From positions 1-41,086 of the forward strand of contig NZ_JAKIHP010000010.1 in assembly GCF_021608265.1 (NCBI RefSeq): a DNA stretch of 41,086 nt, read 5' to 3'. Below the pieces are notes generated by a model. That model did no database searches and had not been told where the DNA came from. It was given only the letters and a program-made list of their open reading frames with translations. Of this stretch, positions 7,551 through 15,523 are shown piece by piece. The position numbers and the translations under genes were made by a program. How positions within the stretch are numbered: position 1 is the stretch's first letter; each line of letters starts with the position of its first letter. Source of the DNA: Flavobacterium wongokense. GTDB taxonomy: Bacteria > Bacteroidota > Bacteroidia > Flavobacteriales > Flavobacteriaceae.

Positions 7551-9688
7551 GTACAGAGAATGGTTTTCGATATATAGATAGAGAAAAAAGTTGGCTGGCA
7601 TTTAACGCCAGGGTTTTACAGGAAGCTGCAGATGAGGCAGTTCCATTATTAGAGAGGCTTCGTTTCATTGGTATTTTTTCCAACAATTTAGATGAGTTTT
7701 TCAGGGTTCGCTTCGCGGCAATCCGAAGATTGAGCCTGGCTGGAATTTCAGGAGAAAAAATCCTGGGCGGAATATCAGCGCAACAACTGGTAAAGGATAT
7801 TACGGAAACAGTTATCAAACAGCAGACAGAAAGCTTACGTGTCCTGGAAACCATTGAAAAGGAATTGGTTAAGCAAAATATTATCATCATTGACGAGAAT
7901 GAGGTTAGTGACGAACATGAGAATTTTGTTAAGGATTTTTTCATCCAAAAAGTAAGCCCGGAACTTGTTACGATTATCCTGAATGACCTTGCGGAATTCC
8001 CTTTGTTAAAAGATACTTCGGGTTATTTGGCTGTAAAGCTGGTTATGAAAACCGAAGCCAAAACCAATGTGTTGGGTTTGGTAAAAAAAGTCAAGCCAGA
8101 AGTGCGTTATGCCGTTATCGAAATTCCAAAAAACACCAACAGGATTGTAGAGCTTCCTGAAAAAGAAGGCAGGCAGTACCTAATGCTGCTCGACGATGTC
8201 ATCCGATATAACTTAAGCAGCATTTTCAATATTTTTGATTACGAAAGCATTTCGGCTCATATGATTAAAATTACCAGAGATGCACAGCTTGATATCGATA
8301 GTGATATGAGTAAAAGCATGCTCGAAAAGATTGCGACTTCGGTAAAGGAACGCCGTATTGGAGAACCGGTTCGTTTTGTTTTTGATAAACATATTGAAAA
8401 GGATACGCTCAAATTTTTCCTTTCCAAAATGGGAATCGATGCTTCCGATAGTATCATTCCGGGAGGAAGATACCACAACCGACGTGATTATATGAACTTC
8501 CCAAACCTGGGCAGGTTCGACTTATTATATCCTCCAAGAGTGCCACTTCCGGTCGAAGGATTGTCACTTGAGGGAAGTCTTTTGAACAAAATTGCAAGGA
8601 AGGATTATCTAATCAACGCACCGTTTCAGTCGTTTTCCTATCTGATAAAATTCCTGCGTGAAGCAGCATTAGACCCAAAAGTTACTTCGATAAAAATAAC
8701 CTTGTACCGTTTGGCTAAAAATTCCCAAATCGTAAGTTCGCTTATCAATGCGGCCAAAAACGGGAAAAAGGTTACCGTCCAAATTGAGCTGCAGGCGCGT
8801 TTCGACGAAGCGAGTAATATATCGTATGCTGAGCAAATGCAGCAGGAAGGCATCGAACTTATTTTTGGTATCAAAGGATTGAAAGTCCACAGTAAGATAT
8901 GCGTCATCGACCGTATCGAAGAAGGGAAATTGAAGCGCTATGGCTTTATTTCTACGGGGAATTTCAACGAAAGCACAGCCAAAATCTATACCGATCTGAC
9001 CCTGTTTACCAGCCATCAGCAAATCCTGAAGGACGTTAATAAAATCTTTGATTTCTTTGATGTGAATTACAGGGTGCATCGTTACAAGCATTTAATTGTA
9101 TCGCCACATTACACCCGTTCGAAGTTTTATAAACTTATCGATAGGGAAATAAACAATGCCATTATGGGACGTCCGGCGTACATCAATTTGAAAATGAACA
9201 GCCTTTCGGATTATCCAATCATTGACAAATTATACGAAGCCAGCAATGCAGGCGTGAAGATTAAACTGCAGGTAAGAGGGATTTGTTCGTTGATTCCAGG
9301 AGTGAAAGGAATGAGCGAAAATATCGAAGCAGTGAGCATCGTCGATTACTTTTTAGAACATACGCGTTCCTATATTTTCTGTAACAATGATGATCCTGAA
9401 GTTTATATTTCGTCAGCCGATTTTATGACGCGTAACTTAGACGGCCGTGTGGAAGTAACCTGCCCAATTTATGATGAAGATATCAAAAAACAGATCATTG
9501 ATACCTTTAATGTAGGCTGGAAAGGGAACGTAAAAGCGCGTTATCACTCAGAGAAGTTTGAGAATAAATACCGTATTCGTGGTGCAGGTGAACCTGTGTT
9601 CCGTGCGCAGCATGAAACCTACAATTATTATAAGAACAGGCTCGAAGACAGTCAAAAGCAGATTAAGGAGAAACCCCAAAAAGCGTAA
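7547..9688 (+). CDS. ppk1: Polyphosphate kinase 1
   Basis: A 713-residue protein with the full PPK1 build: an N-terminal helical domain (YIDREKSWLAFNARVLQEA), a middle domain, and two phospholipase-D-like C-terminal domains. The autophosphorylated histidine is His448 in the VHSKICVIDR motif, and the second conserved histidine is His605 in FLEHTRSYIF. IELQARFDEASNI is also typical. It makes polyphosphate from ATP reversibly. It overlaps sixA by 4 bases and is followed 14 bases later by ppx, so synthesis and breakdown enzymes are encoded together. Length is normal for the family. Confidence 0.96.
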   Translation: MSTENGFRYIDREKSWLAFNARVLQEAADEAVPLLERLRFIGIFSNNLDEFFRVRFAAIRRLSLAGISGEKILGGISAQQLVKDITETVIKQQTESLRVLETIEKELVKQNIIIIDENEVSDEHENFVKDFFIQKVSPELVTIILNDLAEFPLLKDTSGYLAVKLVMKTEAKTNVLGLVKKVKPEVRYAVIEIPKNTNRIVELPEKEGRQYLMLLDDVIRYNLSSIFNIFDYESISAHMIKITRDAQLDIDSDMSKSMLEKIATSVKERRIGEPVRFVFDKHIEKDTLKFFLSKMGIDASDSIIPGGRYHNRRDYMNFPNLGRFDLLYPPRVPLPVEGLSLEGSLLNKIARKDYLINAPFQSFSYLIKFLREAALDPKVTSIKITLYRLAKNSQIVSSLINAAKNGKKVTVQIELQARFDEASNISYAEQMQQEGIELIFGIKGLKVHSKICVIDRIEEGKLKRYGFISTGNFNESTAKIYTDLTLFTSHQQILKDVNKIFDFFDVNYRVHRYKHLIVSPHYTRSKFYKLIDREINNAIMGRPAYINLKMNSLSDYPIIDKLYEASNAGVKIKLQVRGICSLIPGVKGMSENIEAVSIVDYFLEHTRSYIFCNNDDPEVYISSADFMTRNLDGRVEVTCPIYDEDIKKQIIDTFNVGWKGNVKARYHSEKFENKYRIRGAGEPVFRAQHETYNYYKNRLEDSQKQIKEKPQKA

Positions 9689-9702
9689 GCACAAGGCATC
9701 AG

Positions 9703-10593
9703 ATGATTTCAATTAAAAAATATGCAGCAATTGATATTGGTTCCAATGCCATGAGATTGCTCATTACCAATATTGTCGAACAACAGGACAGGGAAACCCA
9801 ATTCAACAAAAGTGCCCTGATTCGGGTGCCGATTCGTTTGGGACAGGATGCTTTTACGGTTGGTGAGATATCTGATGTGAATATCGACCGAATGGTTGAT
9901 GCGATGAAAGCCTTCAAACTGCTGATGAAGGTTTATAAAGTCGAACGTTACAAAGCCTGCGCTACTTCGGCAATGCGGGAAGCCTATAACGGAAAGGAAG
10001 TGGCCGACATCATCAGGGAAAAATGCGATATTGACATTGATATCATCGACGGGAAAATTGAAGCTACGATTATTGCTTCTTCTGATTTGCACGATTTCCT
10101 AAAAACCGACAAAACCTATTTATATGTAGATGTTGGTGGCGGAAGTACCGAATTCTCCTTGTTTACCGATGGTAAAATGGTCACATCCAAATCCTTTAAA
10201 ATTGGAACGGTCCGTATGCTGAACAATATGGTGAGCGACATCGTTTGGGAAGAAATTGAAAAATGGATTAAAACCAACACCGAAGAATATGACGAAGTTA
10301 TCCTAATAGGTTCAGGTGGAAACATCAATAAGCTGTTCAAGCTTTCGGGGAAATTACAGGAAAAACCGCTTTCGTATTTATACTTAAATTCACAATACCA
10401 ATACCTGAACTCATTGACCTACGAACAACGTATCGCTGAACTGGCAATGAACACCGACCGTGCCGACGTAATCATTCCGGCTACAAGGGTTTATTTGAAT
10501 GCGATGAAATGGAGTGGGGCACGTCAATTGTTTGTGCCAAAAATTGGTCTTGCCGACGGAATCGTAAAGGCAATGTACCAGGGAAGTTTGTAA
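9703..10593 (+). CDS. ppx: Exopolyphosphatase, Ppx/GppA family (short form)
   Basis: A 296-residue ASKHA-fold phosphatase. The first phosphate-binding loop is AIDIGSNAMRLLI (about residues 9-21) and the second is YVDVGGGSTEFSLF (about residues 138-151). A third glycine-rich motif is ILIGSGGNINKL (about residues 204-215). It contains only the two-lobed catalytic part. The C-terminal HD-like domain of E. coli Ppx (about 510 residues) is absent, as in other short Ppx proteins. It follows ppk1 by 14 bases and would hydrolyse polyphosphate or pppGpp. The 3' end faces dnaX with a 3-base gap. Confidence 0.93.
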   Translation: MISIKKYAAIDIGSNAMRLLITNIVEQQDRETQFNKSALIRVPIRLGQDAFTVGEISDVNIDRMVDAMKAFKLLMKVYKVERYKACATSAMREAYNGKEVADIIREKCDIDIDIIDGKIEATIIASSDLHDFLKTDKTYLYVDVGGGSTEFSLFTDGKMVTSKSFKIGTVRMLNNMVSDIVWEEIEKWIKTNTEEYDEVILIGSGGNINKLFKLSGKLQEKPLSYLYLNSQYQYLNSLTYEQRIAELAMNTDRADVIIPATRVYLNAMKWSGARQLFVPKIGLADGIVKAMYQGSL

Positions 10594-10596
10594 AGC

Positions 10597-12345
10597 CTAC
10601 TCATTCACTTCCAACCCAAAAAGATTCCGCATCACTTCAAGATTCGGATTCAGTTCAGCCAGTCGGTTGTATTTTTCCTGTGCAGTATATCTCTTTTTCT
10701 CTACCAAAGTTTCATTCACTTTGACATTAATCTGAATATCGTGGTTGTGCAGTTTTCCTCTTAGGTAACCCAAAAGTTCGGGTTTTTCTTTTTCAAAATC
10801 TATTTTGGAACTCTCGTTTGGCAATTCATGGACAATCGTTGTGCCTTCCAGTATTGGATCATTGATGGTCAAAAGCGCGGCAATAATTCGATAGCCTTTG
10901 TCTTCCATACGCTGGGCATACTTAAGCCATTGCTCGAGCATTTCGGTTTCGGTAAAAGGTTCACTCGCAAGATGCACGACTTCCTTTACGGTCGACTTCA
11001 GGTTTTCAGCCATTTCCTTTTTAGCACGGATGCTTGCCAAAGACATCGATGAAACTTTTGTTCCGTTTTCAACAGCTTGTGGTTTTGCTGTGCTCGGTTC
11101 GGCCTGTGTTGGATTTGTAATAACCGGAACTTCTGCTTGAGGTTCAATTACAGTAGTTTCAATTTTAACTTCTGCTTGCTCAACAACTTCAGGTATTTGT
11201 GCTTTAGGTGCTTTTACTTCCGAAATTGAGTAGTCATTCCTACGGTAATATGTAGGCGGAATTATAAAGTCAGGCTTTTTTTTTTCTCCATCAAAGTTGA
11301 TGGAGGCAAGCTGCATTAAGGCAAGTTCAACTAAAAGGCGTTGGTTTTGTGAAGCTTTGTATTTCAAATCGCAGTCATTGGCAATATCAATTCCCTTTAA
11401 CAAAAATTCCTGATTGGTTTTTTGCGATTGCTGTCCGTATAGTTGTTGCGCCGCTTCACCCATTTCCAATAAGGAAAGTGTTGCCGGGTTTTTGGCAACC
11501 AATAAATCCCTGAAGTGGGATGCCAAACCAGCAATGAAATGATGCCCATCAAAACCTTTGGCTAAAATATCATTGTAGGCCAACAGCAACTCCGGAATCT
11601 TATTTTCCAGAATCAAATCGGTTACATTAATATAAGTCTCATAATCCAAAACATTCAGATTCTCGGTTACCGCCTGACGCGTTAGGTTATTTCCACAATA
11701 CGAAACCACACGGTCAAAAATCGACAAAGCATCACGCATCGCTCCATCTGCTTTTTGGGCGATAATGTGCAAAGCATCATCTTCAAATTCCACACCCTGG
11801 CTTTTGGCAACTTCCGCCAAATGCTCCTTGGCATCCTTCACGGTGATTCTTTTGAAATCAAAAATCTGGCAGCGTGATAATATTGTTGGAATGATTTTGT
11901 GTTTTTCGGTCGTAGCCAAAATAAAGATAGCGTGCTTTGGCGGCTCTTCCAGCGTTTTCAGGAATGCATTGAAAGCTGCCTGAGAAAGCATGTGTACCTC
12001 GTCAATGATATACACTTTATATTGCCCGGTTTGTGGCGGGATTCGAACCTGGTCAATCAGGTTACGAATGTCGTCAACCGAATTGTTCGAAGCTGCATCC
12101 AGCTCAAATACGTTGAAGGCAAAATCCTCATACGGATCGTCATACCCCGGTTGGTTGATTTTACGCGCCAGGATTCGGGCGCAGGTTGTTTTCCCAACAC
12201 CTCTCGGACCTGTAAATAATAGGGCAGAAGCCAGGTGATTGTTTTCTATGGCATTGAGTAAAGTATTGGTAATAGCCTGTTGTCCGACAACGTCTTTAAA
12301 CGTTTGCGGACGATACTTACGGGCAGATACTACAAATTGTTCCAT
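10597..12345 (-). CDS. dnaX: DNA polymerase III subunits gamma and tau
   Basis: A 582-residue clamp-loader ATPase. The N-terminus SARKYRPQTFKDVVGQ is diagnostic. Walker A is GPRGVGKTT (about 46-54), Walker B is IIDEVHML (113-120), and the sensor and SRC region is ATTEKHKIIPTILSRC. The four-cysteine zinc module that sits between Walker A and the ELDAAS motif in E. coli is missing; only about 13 residues (PGYDDPYEDFAFN) lie there. The C-terminal third (about 375-582) includes a Pro/Glu/Val-rich linker (about 375-430) and a tau-like end. I see no obvious slippage heptamer, so a gamma form is not predicted. It has its own promoter at 12363-12370 and is convergent with ppx. Confidence 0.96.
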   Translation of the reverse strand: MEQFVVSARKYRPQTFKDVVGQQAITNTLLNAIENNHLASALLFTGPRGVGKTTCARILARKINQPGYDDPYEDFAFNVFELDAASNNSVDDIRNLIDQVRIPPQTGQYKVYIIDEVHMLSQAAFNAFLKTLEEPPKHAIFILATTEKHKIIPTILSRCQIFDFKRITVKDAKEHLAEVAKSQGVEFEDDALHIIAQKADGAMRDALSIFDRVVSYCGNNLTRQAVTENLNVLDYETYINVTDLILENKIPELLLAYNDILAKGFDGHHFIAGLASHFRDLLVAKNPATLSLLEMGEAAQQLYGQQSQKTNQEFLLKGIDIANDCDLKYKASQNQRLLVELALMQLASINFDGEKKKPDFIIPPTYYRRNDYSISEVKAPKAQIPEVVEQAEVKIETTVIEPQAEVPVITNPTQAEPSTAKPQAVENGTKVSSMSLASIRAKKEMAENLKSTVKEVVHLASEPFTETEMLEQWLKYAQRMEDKGYRIIAALLTINDPILEGTTIVHELPNESSKIDFEKEKPELLGYLRGKLHNHDIQINVKVNETLVEKKRYTAQEKYNRLAELNPNLEVMRNLFGLEVNE

Positions 12346-12362
12346 AGATTTTTATTGGATTA

Positions 12363-12370
12363 CAAATATA
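12363..12370 (-). promoter_or_regulatory. dnaX promoter, -7 box
   Basis: On the minus strand this reads TATATTTG, a full match to the Bacteroidota TAnnTTTG box. It ends 17 bases before the dnaX ATG and predicts transcription starting near 12358. No convincing -33 TTG is seen. Confidence 0.6.
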
Positions 12371-12449
12371 GAATAATTGTTGATTTTGTTATTTCAGAAG
12401 TAAGCAAATTGAGGAAAACTTATCCACAATTTGAGCATTAATGTTGATT

Positions 12450-12476
12450 TAGCTTCGCTCCGTTCGGCCTAGCCTC
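12450..12476. repeat. GC-rich intergenic repeat fragment overlapping a gene end
   Basis: The stretch gcttcgctccgttcggcc followed by tagcctcgggtcccc stands out from its AT-rich surroundings and resembles GC-rich intergenic repeats common in flavobacterial genomes (recalled, not searched). It supplies the last residues (GTRG) and the stop codon of the 99-aa gene, whose paralogue at 13996-14394 continues for about 30 more residues. Confidence 0.4.
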
Positions 12477-12768
12477 GGGTCCCCCTGATGCTTATCTCGT
12501 GTAAAACCTTAGCGGCCTCACTCTCAGAATTGGGCGAAAAACCGGCAACGAAAACTCCTTTTTCTCCGGTATTGGATTTGATGCCATAAACGATTGCTTC
12601 GTCATCGGGATTGGTATCGCCTTCATAACGGTAGATGTGCAGGATTTCATAATGCTCGGGATGATGCATGATGTCTTCTTCGAGCAGATTGAAATCAACA
12701 GTGAAGCCCATGGTTTTGAGTTCTTCCAGGGCTTTTAAAACGGAGGCGTAATGATAGCGGTTTTTCAT
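12469..12768 (-). CDS. Small conserved protein, paralogue of 13996-14394
   Basis: 99 residues with the pattern [20 protein letters not shown] near the start, then [23 protein letters not shown], then [11 protein letters not shown]. About half of the aligned positions match the protein at 13996-14394, so this is a clear paralogous pair around the topoisomerase gene. Similar small proteins occur across Bacteroidota and are sometimes labelled phosphoribosylpyrophosphate synthetase, which the sequence does not support: it is far too short and has no PRPP-binding motif. Cytosolic, with no signal peptide. Its C-terminus (IRGTRG) falls inside a GC-rich repeat and looks replaced or truncated relative to the paralogue. 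Function unknown. Confidence 0.8.
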   Translation of the reverse strand: MKNRYHYASVLKALEELKTMGFTVDFNLLEEDIMHHPEHYEILHIYRYEGDTNPDDEAIVYGIKSNTGEKGVFVAGFSPNSESEAAKVLHEISIRGTRG

Positions 12769-12843
12769 ACCTTAAAAATAATGAATTTTATTGGAATAGA
12801 AAATACAACTTTTAATTATCCTATAAGAAAGAATACGTCTCCT

Positions 12844-12922
12844 TAGCCCCGATTGAAGCAAGCTGCCATGCAGCGCGAAAAGCGGGAGCATTTATAATAG
12901 AAAGACAAAACTTGTGCTCCTA
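12844..12922 (+). repeat. Intergenic repeat family, copy A
   Basis: A 79-base element starting tagccccgattgaagc and ending cttgtgctccta. It shares the same ordered blocks with copy B at 14862-14949 on the opposite strand: tagccccgat-gaagc, then agcg-ga-agcgggagcat, then caaac-tgtgctccta. The middle differs: here it holds the small palindrome gctgccatgcagc. The element lies 3 bases beyond the topoisomerase stop and upstream of the 99-aa gene. Confidence 0.7.
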
Positions 12923-12925
12923 AAA

Positions 12926-13996
12926 CTAACAGGCAACTTCGGCAATGGTTTCGTTTTCAAGAAGTATTACGAGCGCATATTCTTCGTTATTGAGTTCGGA
13001 CTTAGAACTGTTGGGCTGGTATTTCCAAATGGTTCCTCTTTCAAAAGCGGCGATTACTGTTGGATGCACATAGTATTTTTTGCAGACGGTTCGTGTGTTT
13101 CCGAGTTTGGAAGCCACTTCGTCCAAAACTTGGACAACCTTATGTTTGAATTCGGTTTGGGTTTCGGGTTGGGATAGTTTCTGAAAAGCTTCGAGCGCAT
13201 TAACGCTTCCTGCCCAGCAACGAAAATCCTTGGCAGTGAAATCCTCTCCGGTAACTTCCTTTAAATAATTATTGATGTCAGAGGAACTCACGCAGCGGTG
13301 GTTGCCTTCGGCGTCATAATATTGAAACAAATCCTGGCCCGGAATGTCCTGGCATTTTTTGACCAATTTCGCAAGTTTCATGCTTTCGAGGTTGATTTTA
13401 TGCGTGATTCCTTTTTTGCCCACGAATTCAAATTCAATTTTATTTTTTTTGAAATGAACATGCTCATCCTGCAAAGTGGTAAGCCCGAACGAGCCGTACA
13501 ACTTTTTATAGGCATCATTCCCAATTCGGATGTTGGTCATTTCAATGAGTTTGACAACCAATGCCACCACTTTCTCATAAGGCAGTCCTTTTTTGTTTAA
13601 ATCGATTTCGACCTGTTTGCGGATTGCCGGTAGTGCTTTGGCAAAACTACGAAGCTTGTAAAACTTGGATTGATTCCTGATTTTATTCCACTGCGGATGA
13701 TAACGGTATTGTTTGCGGCCTTTGGCATCAATCCCGGTTGCCTGTAGATGTCCGTTTTCATAAGGGGAAATCCACACATTTTCCCAAGCTGGTGGAATAA
13801 CCAGTTTTTGGATGCGTTCCAAAACCGTTTTCTCACGAAGCTGTTTTCCGTTCTCATCCTTATAAAGGAAACCTTCGCCTTTGCGAATACGGAAAAAGCC
13901 ATTGTTTACATTTATGGAATAGCGAAGCCCAACAGACTTGGCTGTGGTTTGGGGATTCCGGCCTATTTTTTCGAGTTTTGATTTGAGCCTTTCCAT
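12926..13996 (-). CDS. DNA topoisomerase IB (poxvirus type)
   Basis: A 356-residue enzyme that relaxes supercoils through a 3'-phosphotyrosine link. The N-terminal domain has the family signature KLVIPPAWENVWISP (64-78), then NGHLQATGIDAKGRKQYRYH. Active-site candidates in the C-terminal domain are Arg157 (IRIGND), Lys194/195 (VGKKGI), Arg259 (KDFRCWAGS), Asn300 (LGNT, where poxvirus enzymes have His), and the nucleophile Tyr309 (KKYYVHP). Length matches bacterial members. The start shares one base with the upstream gene's stop (TAATG), so translation is probably coupled. It is flanked on both sides by paralogous small proteins. Confidence 0.95.
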   Translation of the reverse strand: MERLKSKLEKIGRNPQTTAKSVGLRYSINVNNGFFRIRKGEGFLYKDENGKQLREKTVLERIQKLVIPPAWENVWISPYENGHLQATGIDAKGRKQYRYHPQWNKIRNQSKFYKLRSFAKALPAIRKQVEIDLNKKGLPYEKVVALVVKLIEMTNIRIGNDAYKKLYGSFGLTTLQDEHVHFKKNKIEFEFVGKKGITHKINLESMKLAKLVKKCQDIPGQDLFQYYDAEGNHRCVSSSDINNYLKEVTGEDFTAKDFRCWAGSVNALEAFQKLSQPETQTEFKHKVVQVLDEVASKLGNTRTVCKKYYVHPTVIAAFERGTIWKYQPNSSKSELNNEEYALVILLENETIAEVAC

Positions 13997-14394
13997 TATA
14001 AATGGTCAATTAGCTTAACCGCTTCCTTTTTTTCTGGCTCGCTTGGTTTGTTGGATTCGTCACAATCCGCATTCATTTCGGGATTTTGTTCGGGATCTTT
14101 TTTGTTTTTAATGCTCAGCTCGTTAAGAACCATGGCAGCACTGTTTTCGGTGTATGCCTGATGGCCAGCCACAAAAACCCCTTTTTCACCGGTGCTCGAT
14201 TTGATTCCGTATACCGTAGCTTCATCGCCTGGATCACTTTCACCTTCATAATAATATAAATGTACAATGGTAAAATCGTGCGGGCTGTTGATAATCCTTC
14301 CTTCCTGATTGTTGAAGTCAACGGTAAAACCTTTTTCCTTTAATTCTTCCAATGCTGTAGAAACGGTGGCGTAGTGGTACATATGCGGATCCAT
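13996..14394 (-). CDS. Small conserved protein upstream of topoisomerase IB
   Basis: 132 residues. The first ~95 are paralogous to the product of 12469-12768 ([51 protein letters not shown]). The last ~35 form a charged, probably disordered tail rich in Glu, Asn, Lys and Pro, ending [11 protein letters not shown] used the ATG at 14394; an internal ATG at 14382 is also possible. The stop overlaps the topoisomerase start by one base, so the two should be co-expressed. No catalytic motif is seen. It could be a partner or regulator of the topoisomerase; that is inference from position only. Confidence 0.82.
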   Translation of the reverse strand: MDPHMYHYATVSTALEELKEKGFTVDFNNQEGRIINSPHDFTIVHLYYYEGESDPGDEATVYGIKSSTGEKGVFVAGHQAYTENSAAMVLNELSIKNKKDPEQNPEMNADCDESNKPSEPEKKEAVKLIDHL

Positions 14395-14494
14395 GATTAC
14401 TTTGATTTAATGGTTATTTAATGAAATAAAATTAATCCTTACCCACTGCTTTTGGGTTACAGAATTAAGTGGGAATGTTATAAAATTATTATTG

Positions 14495-14502
14495 TAAGTT
14501 TG
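14495..14502 (+). promoter_or_regulatory. rnpB promoter, -7 box
   Basis: TAAGTTTG is an exact TAnnTTTG match ending 5 bases before the first base of the RNase P RNA P1 helix. This is the spacing expected if transcription starts at or next to the mature 5' end. Confidence 0.75.
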
Positions 14503-14507
14503 CACCC

Positions 14508-14805
14508 GCAGACCGCCTTATCGTCTCAAGCAATTGAGGAGGAAAGTCCGGACACCAAAGAGTAGCATATTGGGTAACACCCAACCGTCGTGAGGCGAGG
14601 ACAAGTGCAACAGAAAGCAGGTACAGGTAATGCTGTAGTGAAACCAGGTAAACTCTATGCGGTGAAATTCCAAGTATATCGGCATTTAAGGGCTGCTCGT
14701 CCGTTGCCGAAGGGTAGGAAGCTTGAACCAATGAGTAATTGTTGGTCTAGATAAATGATAAGGGTTTTGAGCAATCAAGATACAGAATCCGGCTTATAGG
14801 TCTGC
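14508..14805 (+). ncRNA. rnpB: RNase P RNA
   Basis: The catalytic RNA of RNase P, which matures tRNA 5' ends. The conserved block gaggaaagtccggacacc lies at about 14539-14556, acagaaagcag at about 14610, gtgaaaccaggtaaactc with gcggtgaaattcc at about 14638-14672, and tagataaatgataaggg plus acagaatccggcttatag near the 3' end. The P1 helix closes perfectly: GCAGACC at 14508-14514 with GGTCTGC at 14799-14805. Length is about 298 nt, a bacterial type A-like RNA. A T-run follows immediately and a consensus -7 box precedes it. Confidence 0.97.
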
Positions 14806-14813
14806 TTTTTTTT
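14806..14813 (+). terminator. T-run after rnpB
   Basis: Eight T residues directly follow the P1 3' arm, so the P1 helix plus T-run could act as the intrinsic terminator. Confidence 0.5.
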
Positions 14814-14821
14814 AAAAAATA

Positions 14822-14857
14822 AGTTGCAAAGTCTCAAAGTTGCAGAGTTGCAAAGTT
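14822..14857. repeat. Short tandem repeat, agttgcaaag type
   Basis: Three imperfect copies of agttgcaaag/agttgcagag stand in a row between rnpB and the intergenic repeat copy B. They resemble, in reverse-complement sense, the taacttag-type repeats at 20986 and 21451. Confidence 0.55.
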
Positions 14858-14861
14858 TATT

Positions 14862-14949
14862 TAGGAGCACACGTTTGATCCTTCATTCACTTATGCTCCC
14901 GCTGTCCGCTATATCTCGCTTCGCGAGGATGCCGCTTCCATCGGGGCTA
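14862..14949 (-). repeat. Intergenic repeat family, copy B
   Basis: An 88-base element. On the minus strand it runs from tagccccgatggaagcggca to aacgtgtgctccta. It matches copy A at 12844-12922 in the same block order. The variable middle forms a perfect hairpin, CTCGC-GAA-GCGAG. It ends 13 bases from the rsmD stop, on the rsmD strand. Confidence 0.7.
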
Positions 14950-14962
14950 TCGGGACGATTCG

Positions 14963-15523
14963 TTACTCTTCTTCATCGTCCTCTGAACCAAATTCAAAGA
15001 AAGTAAACACCGAACCTCCATAGTTTTTCTGGAAGGAATAATTAGCCATTTGCTCCAGTTTGGTGTATTTCGAATGTTCTACAACCAGCATTCCTTCTTC
15101 GTCCAATAATTCGTTTTCAAAAATCAGTTCGATGATTTTCTCGAATTCCTTTTGTGCCATTCCATAAGGCGGATCGGCAAAAATGATATCGTAGTTTCCC
15201 TTATGTTTTTCAAGGAATTTAAACACGTCACTTTTAATTGCGGTAATGTCAAACTCAAATTCCTTAGCCGTTTTTTTGATAAAACCTACACAGCCCATAT
15301 CGCCATCAATGCATAAAATTGGTGAAGCACCACGCGAGGCAAATTCGTAACTAATGCTTCCGGTTCCGGCAAAAAGCTCCAAAACGCTAAGCTCCGAAAA
15401 ATTAAAATGGTTGTTCAGCACATTAAACAAGGCTTCCTTGCTCATATCGGTTGTGGGACGAACGGGAAGATTTTTGGGTGGGGCGATTCTTCTGCCTTTG
15501 TATTTGCCAGAGATGATTCTCAT
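14963..15523 (-). CDS. rsmD: 16S rRNA (guanine-966 N2) methyltransferase
   Basis: A 186-residue SAM-dependent methyltransferase. It shows the RsmD start MRIISGKYKGRRI, the RPTTDMSKEALFNVL motif (about 22-36), the SAM loop LELFAGTGSISYEF (about 47-60), and the catalytic DPPYG motif (about 116-120). It modifies the small ribosomal subunit. The C-terminus is an acidic tail (EDDEEE). The start overlaps the upstream DUF3822 gene by 4 bases (ATGA), a pairing often seen in flavobacteria. Confidence 0.94.
   Translation of the reverse strand: MRIISGKYKGRRIAPPKNLPVRPTTDMSKEALFNVLNNHFNFSELSVLELFAGTGSISYEFASRGASPILCIDGDMGCVGFIKKTAKEFEFDITAIKSDVFKFLEKHKGNYDIIFADPPYGMAQKEFEKIIELIFENELLDEEGMLVVEHSKYTKLEQMANYSFQKNYGGSVFTFFEFGSEDDEEE

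Noticed and set aside
10597..12345. A possible programmed frameshift making a gamma form of DnaX
   Set aside because: The A-run-rich stretch near 11276-11284 (a run of T on the plus strand) is not an A-AAA-AAG heptamer with a recognisable stimulatory stem; nothing firm supports it.
14489..14731. An 80-residue minus-strand ORF
   Set aside because: It is antisense to the RNase P RNA, whose conserved blocks and closing helix explain the sequence.
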